Positions 8,383 through 19,400 of a stretch of DNA of 25,909 nt are shown here, piece after piece. Source of the stretch: Bacteroidetes bacterium UBA2364 (GTDB lineage: Bacteria; Bacteroidota; Rhodothermia; Rhodothermales; UBA2364); the NCBI GenBank assembly GCA_002344075.1, contig DDTM01000096.1:1-25909 (forward strand), written 5' to 3'. The position numbers were made by a program, and so were the translations under genes. The number at the start of each line of letters is the position of its first letter. The stretch's first letter is position 1. The notes under the pieces were generated by a model. That model was not told where the DNA came from. It was given only the letters and a program-made list of their open reading frames with translations, and made no database searches.

Positions 8383-10485
8383 TTAGCGCTGCACCCAAAC
8401 AAGTTTGCTTTTTATGCTGATATTAGGGCCAATGGCTTCGATCTGATAATAATACGTCACGCCACTCTGGGTCTTGCTATCCACATACTCCGTTGCTGAG
8501 CCAGCGAGTTGCGCGATGGTCTCAACAGTGGGGTTTTTACTGGAATAACGTAAAATGCGGAAAGATTCTACAAAGCCATCTGGTTTCCAAGCCACGCGGA
8601 TTTTGCCTTTGTCATTTGCTGCAACCACATTTTTAGGCGAGTAAGTCTTTAGGACAGGCGGCGCGGGGGTATTATCCACTGCGATTTCTGCGGAGGGTTC
8701 GCTTAATACCCCTTCTGCGGATTTAGAAAGTACCCGATATGTTGCTTTGCCTTTCATGCTTTGGTCTAAATAAAGGTAGCTAGAATCGGCTGAAACCTCT
8801 TTTAAATTTATAAAACCAGCCCCTGTATTGCGTTGTAGGATAAAACTGCTCATCGTGCGGGTAAAAGGAGGGTCCCACATCACTTCTACGCCTTCGGTTT
8901 TTTTCGTGGCATGGATAAAGGAGGGTTTTTGGGGCTTTGCTGCCTTGCCGCTCATTCCTGCAACAGCGATAGAAGGTTTGCCTTCAATCCCTCGCCCATC
9001 TACCGTTACAATGCGATACCAAATGGGATAACCCGGCTTGATAAAGTCTGATTTATCCACCCAGAGCGTATCCGACATGCGATTTTGTGCCAATTCGAAG
9101 CCTTCAGCTCCATTTTTAATAGAGCGAAAAATTAAATAACCTGTTGCATCACGGATGGGAGACCAAGAAAGTTCGATACCTTCGGGGTGCGCTTCTGTAG
9201 TTAAATCGGATACAGGTAATGTAGGTGGGTTATCCACCCAGGTAGCCTGTGCAATTTCTGATTGGGCCACTGCCACTTCTGTTGAATCCGATTCCAAGGC
9301 CAAAATGCCATACGCATAAGGAATGCCGGGGGTGGGGGTGGTATCTATAAAACTACGTGCATCGCCGGTGAGGGGTTTTTTCGTGATGCGAATCGGCTTT
9401 TCTTCTATGCTGTTACTTCCTATTCCTTGAATACTGGCTTCGAGGGCTGTTTTGGCTAAAGGTTTCCGAATGACATGAAAGGCTGGTGCGCCCATATCTT
9501 GCGCCATTCGCCACTTAATTAAAATCCCTTCTCGGATGGATTTGGCCCCGATGCTATCGGGAGCGGCCAAAATTCGATAGGCCGGTACCATAGCGGAGAC
9601 AGTTTCTGAGGCTTCACTCAGGTTGTCTGCTATATCGCTGGCCTTGATGGTATAATAATAGGTGGTTCCTGTTTCGATGTTTTCGTCCACAAAGCCGCTG
9701 GCTATTGGATTGTCTTCCTCATCGCGCAAAAGAACGATTGGATCGGAATTGATACGGCGAAATCCGTATTCAGGCTCTTCACTCCGATACACATGGTAGT
9801 AGAAGGCGAGGTCGGAAATAGAAGGTTGCCAATCTAACCGCACCGAGCCATTGGCATATTTTATCTTTACACTTGTTGGGGGTACAGGAGGGGTAACTGG
9901 CTCTGGCAAAACGGTTCCGCGTAGAACAGACGGAGACTCTAAGCCCGTCTCTGAAATCCGTACTACGCGGTAATGGTATTCTACACCCTGCTTTGCCGTC
10001 GCATCCCAAAACCGCAGGCCCACGGCTTCGGGTAAGTAAGGGTCCAACAAGGTAAGAAACGAGACTTTTTCATCGGTATTTTCTGCGAGGAAATTCCAGA
10101 TGGTGGTTGCGTCTTCAGTCTGGAAGAAGTCTTGCCAGCGTTTAAAGTGACGAGTACCGGCAAAATTTTGCAGGGCCTGTGGAGTTGGTTGGAGCGCAAT
10201 GGGGGTGGGGTTTAGCCATATAAAATTCGCATCATTGGGTCCTTTGCGCTGAATGACATAGCCGATCCAGCGTTCTTGTCCTTGTGGCCTAGCCGTTGAG
10301 AGAATTTCACTTTGCCACCAAAGAATGATGCCATTAGGCCCTCTCAGAATGATGCCCGTTCCAACAAGGTCTTTCACTTTTGCTTGCGCGGTATCTTGGG
10401 CTTGAGCGTCGAAGGACAACATACACCAAAGCCCTAAAACAAGTATGTATTTCATAAAAGAACGTGGTTTCATGTGAATTACCAT
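8383..10485 (-). CDS. Exported protein of about six fibronectin-III-like domains
   Basis: A 700-residue protein with a signal peptide (MKYILVLGLWCMLSFDAQAQ, cleavage near AQA-Q). The rest is fibronectin-III-like beta-sandwiches, recognised by recurring Y-x-I/V-x-R strands and a conserved Y-x-Y-x-I-x-A/V pair near each end: about 45-205 (with a long insertion rich in W and F), 210-315 (YYHVYRSEEPE, TTYYYTIKASD), 318-430 (FHVIRKP, YAYGILALES), 435-525 (GYLIFRSIKNG, IWYRIVTVDGRG), 530-615 (SFILQRNTGAG, YRVLSKSAEG) and 618-700 (SFRILRYSSKN, VTYYYQIEAIG). It has no T9SS sorting domain, membrane anchor or enzymatic motif. I infer a structural or binding role beside the giant protein. Its first ATG lies inside the giant gene's stop (7-base overlap), implying coupled translation; ATG 10473 is an alternative and also leaves the signal intact. 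Confidence 0.85.
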   Translation of the reverse strand: MVIHMKPRSFMKYILVLGLWCMLSFDAQAQDTAQAKVKDLVGTGIILRGPNGIILWWQSEILSTARPQGQERWIGYVIQRKGPNDANFIWLNPTPIALQPTPQALQNFAGTRHFKRWQDFFQTEDATTIWNFLAENTDEKVSFLTLLDPYLPEAVGLRFWDATAKQGVEYHYRVVRISETGLESPSVLRGTVLPEPVTPPVPPTSVKIKYANGSVRLDWQPSISDLAFYYHVYRSEEPEYGFRRINSDPIVLLRDEEDNPIASGFVDENIETGTTYYYTIKASDIADNLSEASETVSAMVPAYRILAAPDSIGAKSIREGILIKWRMAQDMGAPAFHVIRKPLAKTALEASIQGIGSNSIEEKPIRITKKPLTGDARSFIDTTPTPGIPYAYGILALESDSTEVAVAQSEIAQATWVDNPPTLPVSDLTTEAHPEGIELSWSPIRDATGYLIFRSIKNGAEGFELAQNRMSDTLWVDKSDFIKPGYPIWYRIVTVDGRGIEGKPSIAVAGMSGKAAKPQKPSFIHATKKTEGVEVMWDPPFTRTMSSFILQRNTGAGFINLKEVSADSSYLYLDQSMKGKATYRVLSKSAEGVLSEPSAEIAVDNTPAPPVLKTYSPKNVVAANDKGKIRVAWKPDGFVESFRILRYSSKNPTVETIAQLAGSATEYVDSKTQSGVTYYYQIEAIGPNISIKSKLVWVQR
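10479..10485 (-). promoter_or_regulatory. Overlapping stop/start (translational coupling site)
   Basis: On the - strand the sequence reads AAATGGTAA. The ATG of the fibronectin-domain gene sits just before, and in a different frame from, the TAA of the giant gene, giving a 7-base overlap. Such overlaps usually let a terminating ribosome restart, which would keep the two products in proportion. If the alternative ATG at 10473 is used instead, the genes still lie only a few bases apart. Confidence 0.6.
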
Positions 10486-13400
10486 TTAAGGCCGTATTTA
10501 ATGCTACCGTTTTCGGTACGGGCATATACTCCAATGCTAAGCTTTTTGCATACCTTTTTAATTAAAAGGTTGATGCAGGCTTGTACATAGACACTGGCGG
10601 AACCGTTCACGTAAAGGGCTTGCCCCTTGGTTTTGTTCATTTCTGCGACTAATGCAAAGCCCATTGACCCCGATACGATAAACAAGTCCACGCCTCCATT
10701 AAGAGCATAATAGAATCCACCTGCAAGCGTGTTGATATCTCCCATAAAGTACATGCCTACGCCTCCGCTGGCAGAAATTGGCCACACCTTAAAGCTCGCT
10801 CCGACGATGCCACCTGCATAAATGCCGCTAAGCTTGCCTTTGGGGTGAGCAGAGAATTTTTCTGCAATACTGGAGGCTTGGCTTAAGAGTCCGTCTGCGT
10901 TCTCGCCAATGAAGACATAAGCCGATGCGTCAATAAGTTTGGCGAGTTTGACATCCAAGCCACCGCCAAAGTACCAATATTTTTCGCCTGTACCGCCCCA
11001 AATAACAGCAAAGGACACCGTAGGTTCTCTCTTAAACTCCACCATTTCACGTAAAGCGGGATCACTAAAGCCCGTCATTTTGACGCTCCCTGTAATCCCC
11101 ACTTCGGTATCAATCACCACCTCTGCTTTTCCAATCTGGGTGGTTTCTTGATAGAGCAAGACTTCGCCTGTGACTTTGATAATGGTTGAGCCGCCACCAA
11201 AGGTAACGTTGATGCCGCCTTTAACGGTCAGGTTTCTACCGCCAGAACTAAAGGCCACATCTGTCATGCCTACATTCCAAGTGCTAAAAGCACGGCTCAC
11301 CGAGAGGGTCGCTCGTTCAAACGTCCATGCGCCAAAGGGAATGGGAGTACCAAAGGTACCAGAAAAAGCAAAGTTTTGTTCATCTTTCCACATGAAAGAC
11401 GCACCAAACACAAACTTTTTCATGACACTGGCTTTAAAGCCACCGCCGACTGTCCCATCTTTTAGGGTAATACTGATGTCTTCTACGTCCACAGGCCCCA
11501 GCGTTGCTTTGCCAGTAATTTTTTCTACTTGGAAATCCCAATTGTTATTTTTGCGCTCTAAATTAATCGCGCCGCCTAAGGTCATTACTGAACCAAATGA
11601 GACAGCTCCTTCAAAACCAAGTTTAACAGCTTTTGTAGAGAAGGAATAATTGAACTCCAGCCGCTCCACACTGAGCTTCATCGAATAGACATTGATGGGT
11701 TGGGTAAGCCCTAAGTCCATCGTGATTTTTTTGGTGCGTCCGTCGTAGCCCAATTCATTGATGGCTACAGCATTATTCACCTTCGGCAAGGTCAGCCCGC
11801 CGCCTATTCGGAAGTAAAAGGCCTCTTCGTAGCCAAACCCAATCCGATCCACCGAGAGCGCCATACCAGCAACGGTAAGGGCTTTGTTGTTCGGGATTTC
11901 AAGCTCGCCTACACGGAAGGCAAAGTTTTTCGTTCGCAGCATACAGTCGCGGAAGGTAAATTCATAACCTTCGGTGACATCGCCCGTTGCGCCTTGTGTA
12001 CGGCTATCAGAGGCGTTAAAAATGGCAGAGCCTTCTTCAAGATAAAAACCGTCGTCGTATAGCTTAAGGTTGCTGATCATCAAATGGAGGAAACGTCCAC
12101 TGGCTTCATGTTCGATAGAGGCTTCGGCATCATCTATGTTCGGAAACTTCATGGTACGTTTCTTCGGATTAAAGCCCCATTCGGAGAAGAAGGCTTCCAT
12201 ATCTACTTTTACACCAGTCTCTAATTCGGGTAGTTTGAAGCGGCCTGAATAAGAAACACCATCTTCGTCAATTCGTGTGCCGATGATGCTAATAGGGGCA
12301 TCTTGTAAGAAATGGCTTTTGCCGCCGGGTGCAATTTTTTGGGTAACTTTTTGCCCGGATGCCGATCCAAATTGGAAGTCTTCGCCTTTCTCGTATTCCA
12401 ATGCACCGCCGAGTAGGTTTTCGCCTGCGGTGATACATAAGGCAGTATCATCGCATTTAGCAGGTGCTGGCCATGGTTCATCCGAGACCATAAAGTTAAA
12501 GGTATGTCCTTGGAAAGCTTCTTTAACTTGGAATTGGATTTTGCCTTTTATATACCCTTTTTTGGTTTTGGTATCTTCTTGTACCAATAAAAGCCCTGTA
12601 TCGCTGAAGATTTTGGCATTAAATCCAAAGGCTTGAACGGCGACCTCGCTGATGCTTAATGAAAAGATCGTTGTAGGGCGTTTTTGGGCGTTTAGGCTTA
12701 GGTTATTAAAAGGTAGTTCTAAGTCTTTGTCGAACTTAACCCGTGCATTGGATGGAATATTGATCAAAGAACCTGTTTTAATCGTCCAGCCGCTGGCTGT
12801 TTTGGTCAGGTCTGTGGCTTTGTATTTGACGCGAAAGCCATAAATTTCGGTAATATCCGCCTGATTCACCTTAAAATCGGCACCCACTTTGGATTGTCCC
12901 GCTTGAAATGCGATGGTTTGCTCTTCGAGTCCATAGCCTTCCGCGTCTGCGACCAATACAGGGTCTAGCAGGCTACTGCCTGCTTTGATGCCCACCACAC
13001 CAGCGAGGGAATAGGTTCCGTCTTCTTTGGTTACCGCCGAGATATGCGCCATTCCTTTTACATAAATCGTCGCTTTGGATACAGGTTTATTGTCTTGATC
13101 CAAAACCTGGCCTGAAACCACCATACCCGTTTGGGCATCTTGGGTAATCTCAAAAATGGGGTTACTACGGCTGCTATACGTTACCCGTACCGAGGTGGGT
13201 GGAACCGAATAATTGGCCCCATCGGGTGCAGTGATCGTTAGGTCGTAGGAATCCTCACCGACTTTATCAAAGCTAACTTCTCCGTTTCCGTCGGTATCGG
13301 CTTCGTTATCGCCAAAGGCGACAGTGGCTCCGGCAACCGCTTGTCCAGCAGAACGTACCTTGATTTTGACTTTGCCTTCAATTTCTGGCTCTTCGGTACT

Positions 13401-16400
13401 CCAGACGGTATTGCTTTTGGGGCGTGGCAAAGGAGTTGTTGGGTTTGCGCCACCCGATACCCACTTGGCATCTATTTTAAAGTCTGGGACATCGGTGACG
13501 AAATCAACATCGGGCGAAGTCCATGAATAAAGGGCTTTATCCGGTGGAGCAGGGTCTTTGCTGGTGAGCACTTTAGGCGCAATCACCACTTCGACGGTGA
13601 AACCAAAATCCCGAATGGCAGCCGAGCAATCCATTGCGGTCATGCCACCAAGACAGAAGTTGTATAGGCCATTTTCGTCTGTTTTTGCCGTAAAGACCTT
13701 TGGTGGGGTTTGCTTGGTGGTTAGTTTTAGGGGAATTCCTGCCAAGCCAGTGGTTGCGCCTTGTTTTAATACCTTGCCTTTTAGATAAATAGAAGGATAA
13801 GCCGTTTGGCGAATGGTAATGACCGAATCCATCGGGGTTGTTTGTTCGCCGAGCGCATCATTTAGGTCTATGGAAGAAGAAATAAAGATATACGAATCTT
13901 GCGCCCGCTCAATGTCCACGTCATTAAAGGTGAAATTTACGGGTTTATTGTTAAGCTTGGCAGCTTGTTTTTGGACTACTTTTAGCCCACTGGTTGCAAA
14001 TCGGGCTAAAGGATTCGTTTCCCGCCACTCTTGGTATTGGTTCAGGTCGGTTTTTTTGATGGCATAGACAACGGTAGGCTCTTGGGTGATAGGGCCTTTT
14101 TTCGGGCGAACGGATACTTGTACGGTGAGCGGTTTAAGCTCCATTTGTACTTCTTTTACGTCCGCTTTTTTGCCTGTTTCTACTTTTACGGAGCCAGTAG
14201 GGGGGTACTTTGTGAGGGTTTTGTAACCTGTTTTTTCGATTTTTAAGACATATTCGCCTTCCAATAAGCCGACGGCCAAGAATTTTCCATCTTCGTCAGT
14301 CATCACTTTTTTAAGGCGATGCTTTAAGTTTTTGGCTTCATAGACTTCGACCTCGGCCATGCGAACAGGCTTTTTGGCTCCTTTGGAAACGAGCGTTCCG
14401 GCGATAACAGCTGCATTCAGCGATTTTAGTTTTAGCAGTAATTTGTTCTGATCGCGCCCATCCAAAGCGCCATTTTCGCTACTCGGTTTATACAGCAGTT
14501 TTTGGTCGGGCGTTAGAACGGGCAAGATGGTGAAATTGACGGTGTTTTTGGTTGTTGGGATCTTGCCCGCCGGCAGTTTGACCGTAAACTTGAACTTTCC
14601 AGACGCATCACTTTTGACATTTGCTTGTGGCGTTGTTACGCCTTCCACCGCAATTTTAAGTTCGATGCTCGGCACAGGGTCGCTATCGGAGTCTTTGACA
14701 GTTCCAGAAACAAAATATTCACCAGCCTTTCGTGCCTGCACGACCATCGTTGGTACATCCACATTTTTCTTATTGAGCATCCCCGTTGCCTCCGCAGAAG
14801 TATAGCTTACATCGCCATCTAAGCTCACCGTAAAAGGCAGCGGAGCCGCCCCTTTATTGGTCGGTTGTACTTCAACTGGGAGCTTGAAGGCAAAGACCAA
14901 ATTTCCATCTTTAAAGGAAGAGGGCTTAAAGGATTTGGTTTGTCGCCCAATTTTGATGTTTAGTTCAGGCTTGATCTTATCCCATTCGGGGGCTGCAATG
15001 GCGACGTTTTGGGCATCCTTGACCTCTACTTTGGTTTTTACGGTAAATATGCGGTTGCTGGGGGAGGGTAGGTTATAGTCCAAGAGGATTGGATCAGTAT
15101 ATATTTCCGCTCCGTTGACGTTCCCTCTCAGCACAAAGCCCACTACAGCCCGCTCGGTGGTTTGATCGGGGAAGGTCATGGTGCCCGACTTCAGGGCGAG
15201 GTTGGGGATGGGTTGTATCCAAGACTGGAAACCATCGGGAGATTCGTCGGCATCTTCTTCCATTTCGTCAAACGCATCTTCCATTTTGCGGAAGGCAGCC
15301 AATACATCCGCAGCTGTGGTATCTTCGGGGGCTAAGTTTTTGAAAAGCCCGATGAGTTCCACGTTTTTCAAAAGGCTTGGAGGGTCGGCCTCGAAGGTAA
15401 ACGCCTGCTCCCGTTGGCGGATGGTCATGCGTTTCTTATAGCTCTTCATACTGGCCGAGAAGGTGGCTTTGGTCTTGATTTTAAAGTGAACCGGCTTAGA
15501 GAAGGATTCGTTTTTATTGCCTGTTCCAAATGCGTTGGTTCCTTTTAAATAGACTCCTTTAAAACGAATCACGGCCCAATAATCGCGGCCCATTTCTTGG
15601 AACGTATAAGACGGCACTTCCAATTCACCATTGATGAGCCAACGTGCATTGATTTCTTCTGTACGCATTTTGGTAATAGCCGTTCCTCGTATTTCTTTTT
15701 CATTAAAGAGTTTATTGAACTCTTCTTGCGTGGTAACAACATTGGTCGGGAAATCATCCCAGACATAGACCACCTGCATACTTACCCGGTCCCATTTGTC
15801 GGTGACTTTCTGGTCATTGTAAACATCCCAAGGGGTTGTTTTGATGCGGAAACTTTGGGTACTGCCTGCATCTGCCGAGGTGGTTGCGTCTGGCTTGGGG
15901 TAGGTCTGGATGACGACATATTTAGGTTCAGGGCGGGGAATCTTTAAATCCAAAAAGATAGGGTTACTCTTAAAAACGTCCCCGTTAAACTTTGCACTCA
16001 CCCAATAGACCAAAGCGGCGCGGAATAAGGTGGTGTCGGTAACGACGAGCTTGCCTTTGCCACTTGCAAAATCCGTAAGGGGCTGCGTCCATGTTTTGTA
16101 GGTTGCAGGGAGGGTTTCGTCATTATAGATGACCCCTTCTGTTGCACTCTTTAGATCTATCAATGCCGAAGACATTGCCATCTCGGCATTATCGGGCATA
16201 ACTTGATAGGCTGCGTTTAGTTTGACCTCTGTTAATTGGCTTAGGATGGTGGAGTTGATGCTGAAATCTTGCGTCTTTTTATTCAAAACCATATTGGGGC
16301 GGTAACCTTCGACGGCAATGCTGAAGGTGGCTTTGGTTTTGACCAAAAACCGCGCATAAGAGGTTGCCATGTTTTGCTCGGTCGTTACTCCGTTTCGCTC

Positions 16401-19400
16401 CGAAACAAAATTTCCTGCAAATCGCACGGCAACCCAATAATCATGCCCCTGCTCCGGTAGAAGTTGTGAAAGGTTCAGGTTGCCACTTGCGTCTGGGATG
16501 ATGGGGGTTTCTGTGAGGTTTAGTCCTGACTTAGGGTCTTTGGCTGTATTGACCAATTTGGTAAATGCACCTTGATAAAAGGCGGCGTCTTTTTTACGTT
16601 GGTCTAAGTCGCCAAAAAGGGTGTTATAGTCTTTTGAGGTTAAAACTTGCAACTTCAAGTCTTTCCAAACACCTTTGCTGTTGTCTGTATTGCCGGGCAA
16701 ATAGGGGCTAATTTGGCCTGTAAGAGACTCGCTTGTGCCTGCATCGCGGTCATTTTGTCCGCCTCCGTGGCTGGTAAGCGAAGCCAAGGGCTTTAATTTG
16801 GGCGTAGATTTGGGGACATATACAATGCCAATATCGGAGCCACAAGGAATGGCCAAACTACAGTCGCTTCTTCTGCCAACATAACGATAAACAGCGTAAT
16901 AGTCGGCGGCAAGGTTGGGGAGTTCTAGATCACCATGTTTAATATTACCCTGTGCATCCAATGAAACCCCTATACTTGCCGTTTGCACACCTGTACGGCT
17001 ATAATAACTATTGAAGTTACCTACATCTAACAGAGATGAGGGAGTTATGTTTTGGTCTGTTAAGTAAACTAACTCTAAGGTTAGATTTAACCAGTCTTGT
17101 GTGGGATACGCTTGAGCGGCAAAATGATCGCCAACTGGTTCTTCGGAAGCCTTGGTGACAGGAATGCCTGATGGGTTTTTGAGCGTAAGCCCATTTCTGC
17201 GCGTGGCGTTTTCCGGCTCTTTGATTTCGTAATGCGCTAGGTCGGAATACCAAGTCGTCTTTTGGGGTAACCCATTGATTTGCCGAACAAAGATGCCTTT
17301 AAAGCGAATAGCCACCCAATAATCTTGTCCCAGACGGGCAAACCGATAGGCGGGGAAGGCTAAGGTTGCGTTTTGTTGGAAGTCAGCATACTGGTTAGGC
17401 AGTTTGGTTTCTTCAAAGCTTGTTACTTTATGTTCAAATGCGCTCCAGCCTTTCCCTTTTGCCATAAAAGCTTCAAAATCGGAATGCGATTTAATTGTAT
17501 TGCTGGGAATGGTTGGGTCATAAACCGTGACCGTTTCTAAAGTAATGCTTTCCCATTGCCCTTTGGTTGCTCGTTGGTCTGCTGGAAAGACAGGTTCTGG
17601 TTTAGCGGTAAACGATACAAAATCAGGCCCCGCAGTGGCTGTGAAAGGCCCTGCGCCCATCGGCTGTGTGATCGAGAGCCTCGGCTTAAAGCCGCTTGGC
17701 TGGTACTCGAAAATAGCAGGTTGGGTGTAAAAGGTATAGTATCCATTGCTTGCTTTAAGCCTAAATCCTACAATCGAATTGCCCAACCACTCGCTGGGAA
17801 GCATCATCTGACCTGATTTTGTGGCGGGATTGCTAAGGGTTTGTGTCCATGTGCTAAACCCTGCTGGCGTGGTATTTTGTGCCATCGCCGTTGTCAAGGT
17901 ATTAAATAGCGCATCTTTGTTGCTGGGGCTTGCTTCATCGGGTGAAAACAATTCTTTATAAAAACCTTCGAGTTGGAAGGTGTAATTCGCCCTCCAAAGG
18001 TCTGCATTGTAATCAAATGTAAAATCCAACGCATTGACAGCGGTCTGTAAACGGGGTTGATACCCTGATACATTTAAGGAAAAAGACCCTTTTGACTTGA
18101 CTTGGATTTTGCCGAATGTGGACTCAAGTTTAATATCGTTGCCGTTTTTATCATAGGTAGCGCCGAATTGATAGAGTACCCAATAATCCTGTCCTATATC
18201 TGGGAAACTTTCGCCTAAAACTTGGACTTCGCCCGGAACATTGGGTGAAAGGCCAATATATTTACTGCCTGGCCTTTGCGGAAAGGACAAACTACCGTCA
18301 TTTACCAAATTACGAATACGGTCAAATTCTTGTTTTGTATTGACATCCGTTGGTTTAAGGCTTGGGTCATAGACAAGGTAATAGACCAGATAGGGGTTTT
18401 TCCACATACCACTTCCCGCCGCAGGAACCAGCTTTCCTTTAAAATCAACCGTGCTACCGCCATTGATGCTCATGAGCGTTTGTGTTACTGGGGTAAGCAC
18501 CTCTAATCGTAGCTCTTCTTTTTGGTACACAAGCGAGATGGGATTTGAGTACACCTTCTGCCCTTTGCTGTTTTTGACGCTAATGCGATAGACCAAAACC
18601 GCATTTTCATTCAGGATGGCCGCTGGAAATCCAAAAAAACCTTTGTAATTCCCCTCAAAAACAGTATAACTGGGGGGGCTAAAAGGGGTAAATCCAGCAG
18701 GCAAGGCAGGGCTGGCAGGCCGGGGGCCTAAGGTTGCACCTAAGGTATTGATGAGCGCCCGCTTTGCCGTAGCAGACGAGTCTTGCGGGCTTAGGATTTT
18801 ATACCATCCTTCAAACTGTGGGTCGGAGTAGGTGGATTCTTCATAGGTAAAGGTAAACCGTTGGTAGGTTTCTTGAACCCTTGCGCCTTGCGTATGACCC
18901 TCCACTTTTACAACAAGCGGATCTACGGCTTTGACCTCATACCAACCCAAAGGCGAAAAGGCCGTTTGGTCTTGCGATTCATCTCCTATTTCAGCCGAAA
19001 TTACACCTTTCACCCTAAATACCACCCGATAATCAACCCCGATATTGGCGGTTAGATTGCTTGCGATTCCACTAAAAGAACCATCGGCTTCAAGGGTGGT
19101 GGGGAAGCTAAGGCGGGTAAGTTGGACATTAGAACCGGCTTCTGCTTGGGTAAGTAAATTGTCAAAACTGGCTTGCGTCGTGATGGTTTTCGGGGTAATG
19201 CTTGGGTCAGTAATGCGGATGGCCTCTATGCGTAAATCATTTCCACGCCATATGCCTTTTGTTGCATTGTTATTGCCTGCATGGAAAGGTGTGAGTGTGC
19301 CGCTAAAAGTAACCGGAGTTGAATTAGCTGCCGTTTGGTTGGGCTGACCCGTTGAGGGGGAGTTGAGTGCGATTTCAGGATTAAACTGGGGCAAACTACC

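Noticed and set aside
11170..11649. 159-codon frame antisense to the giant gene
   Set aside because: It is opposite strongly supported coding sequence; its repetitive proline/threonine/valine content mirrors the glycine-rich strand code below it.
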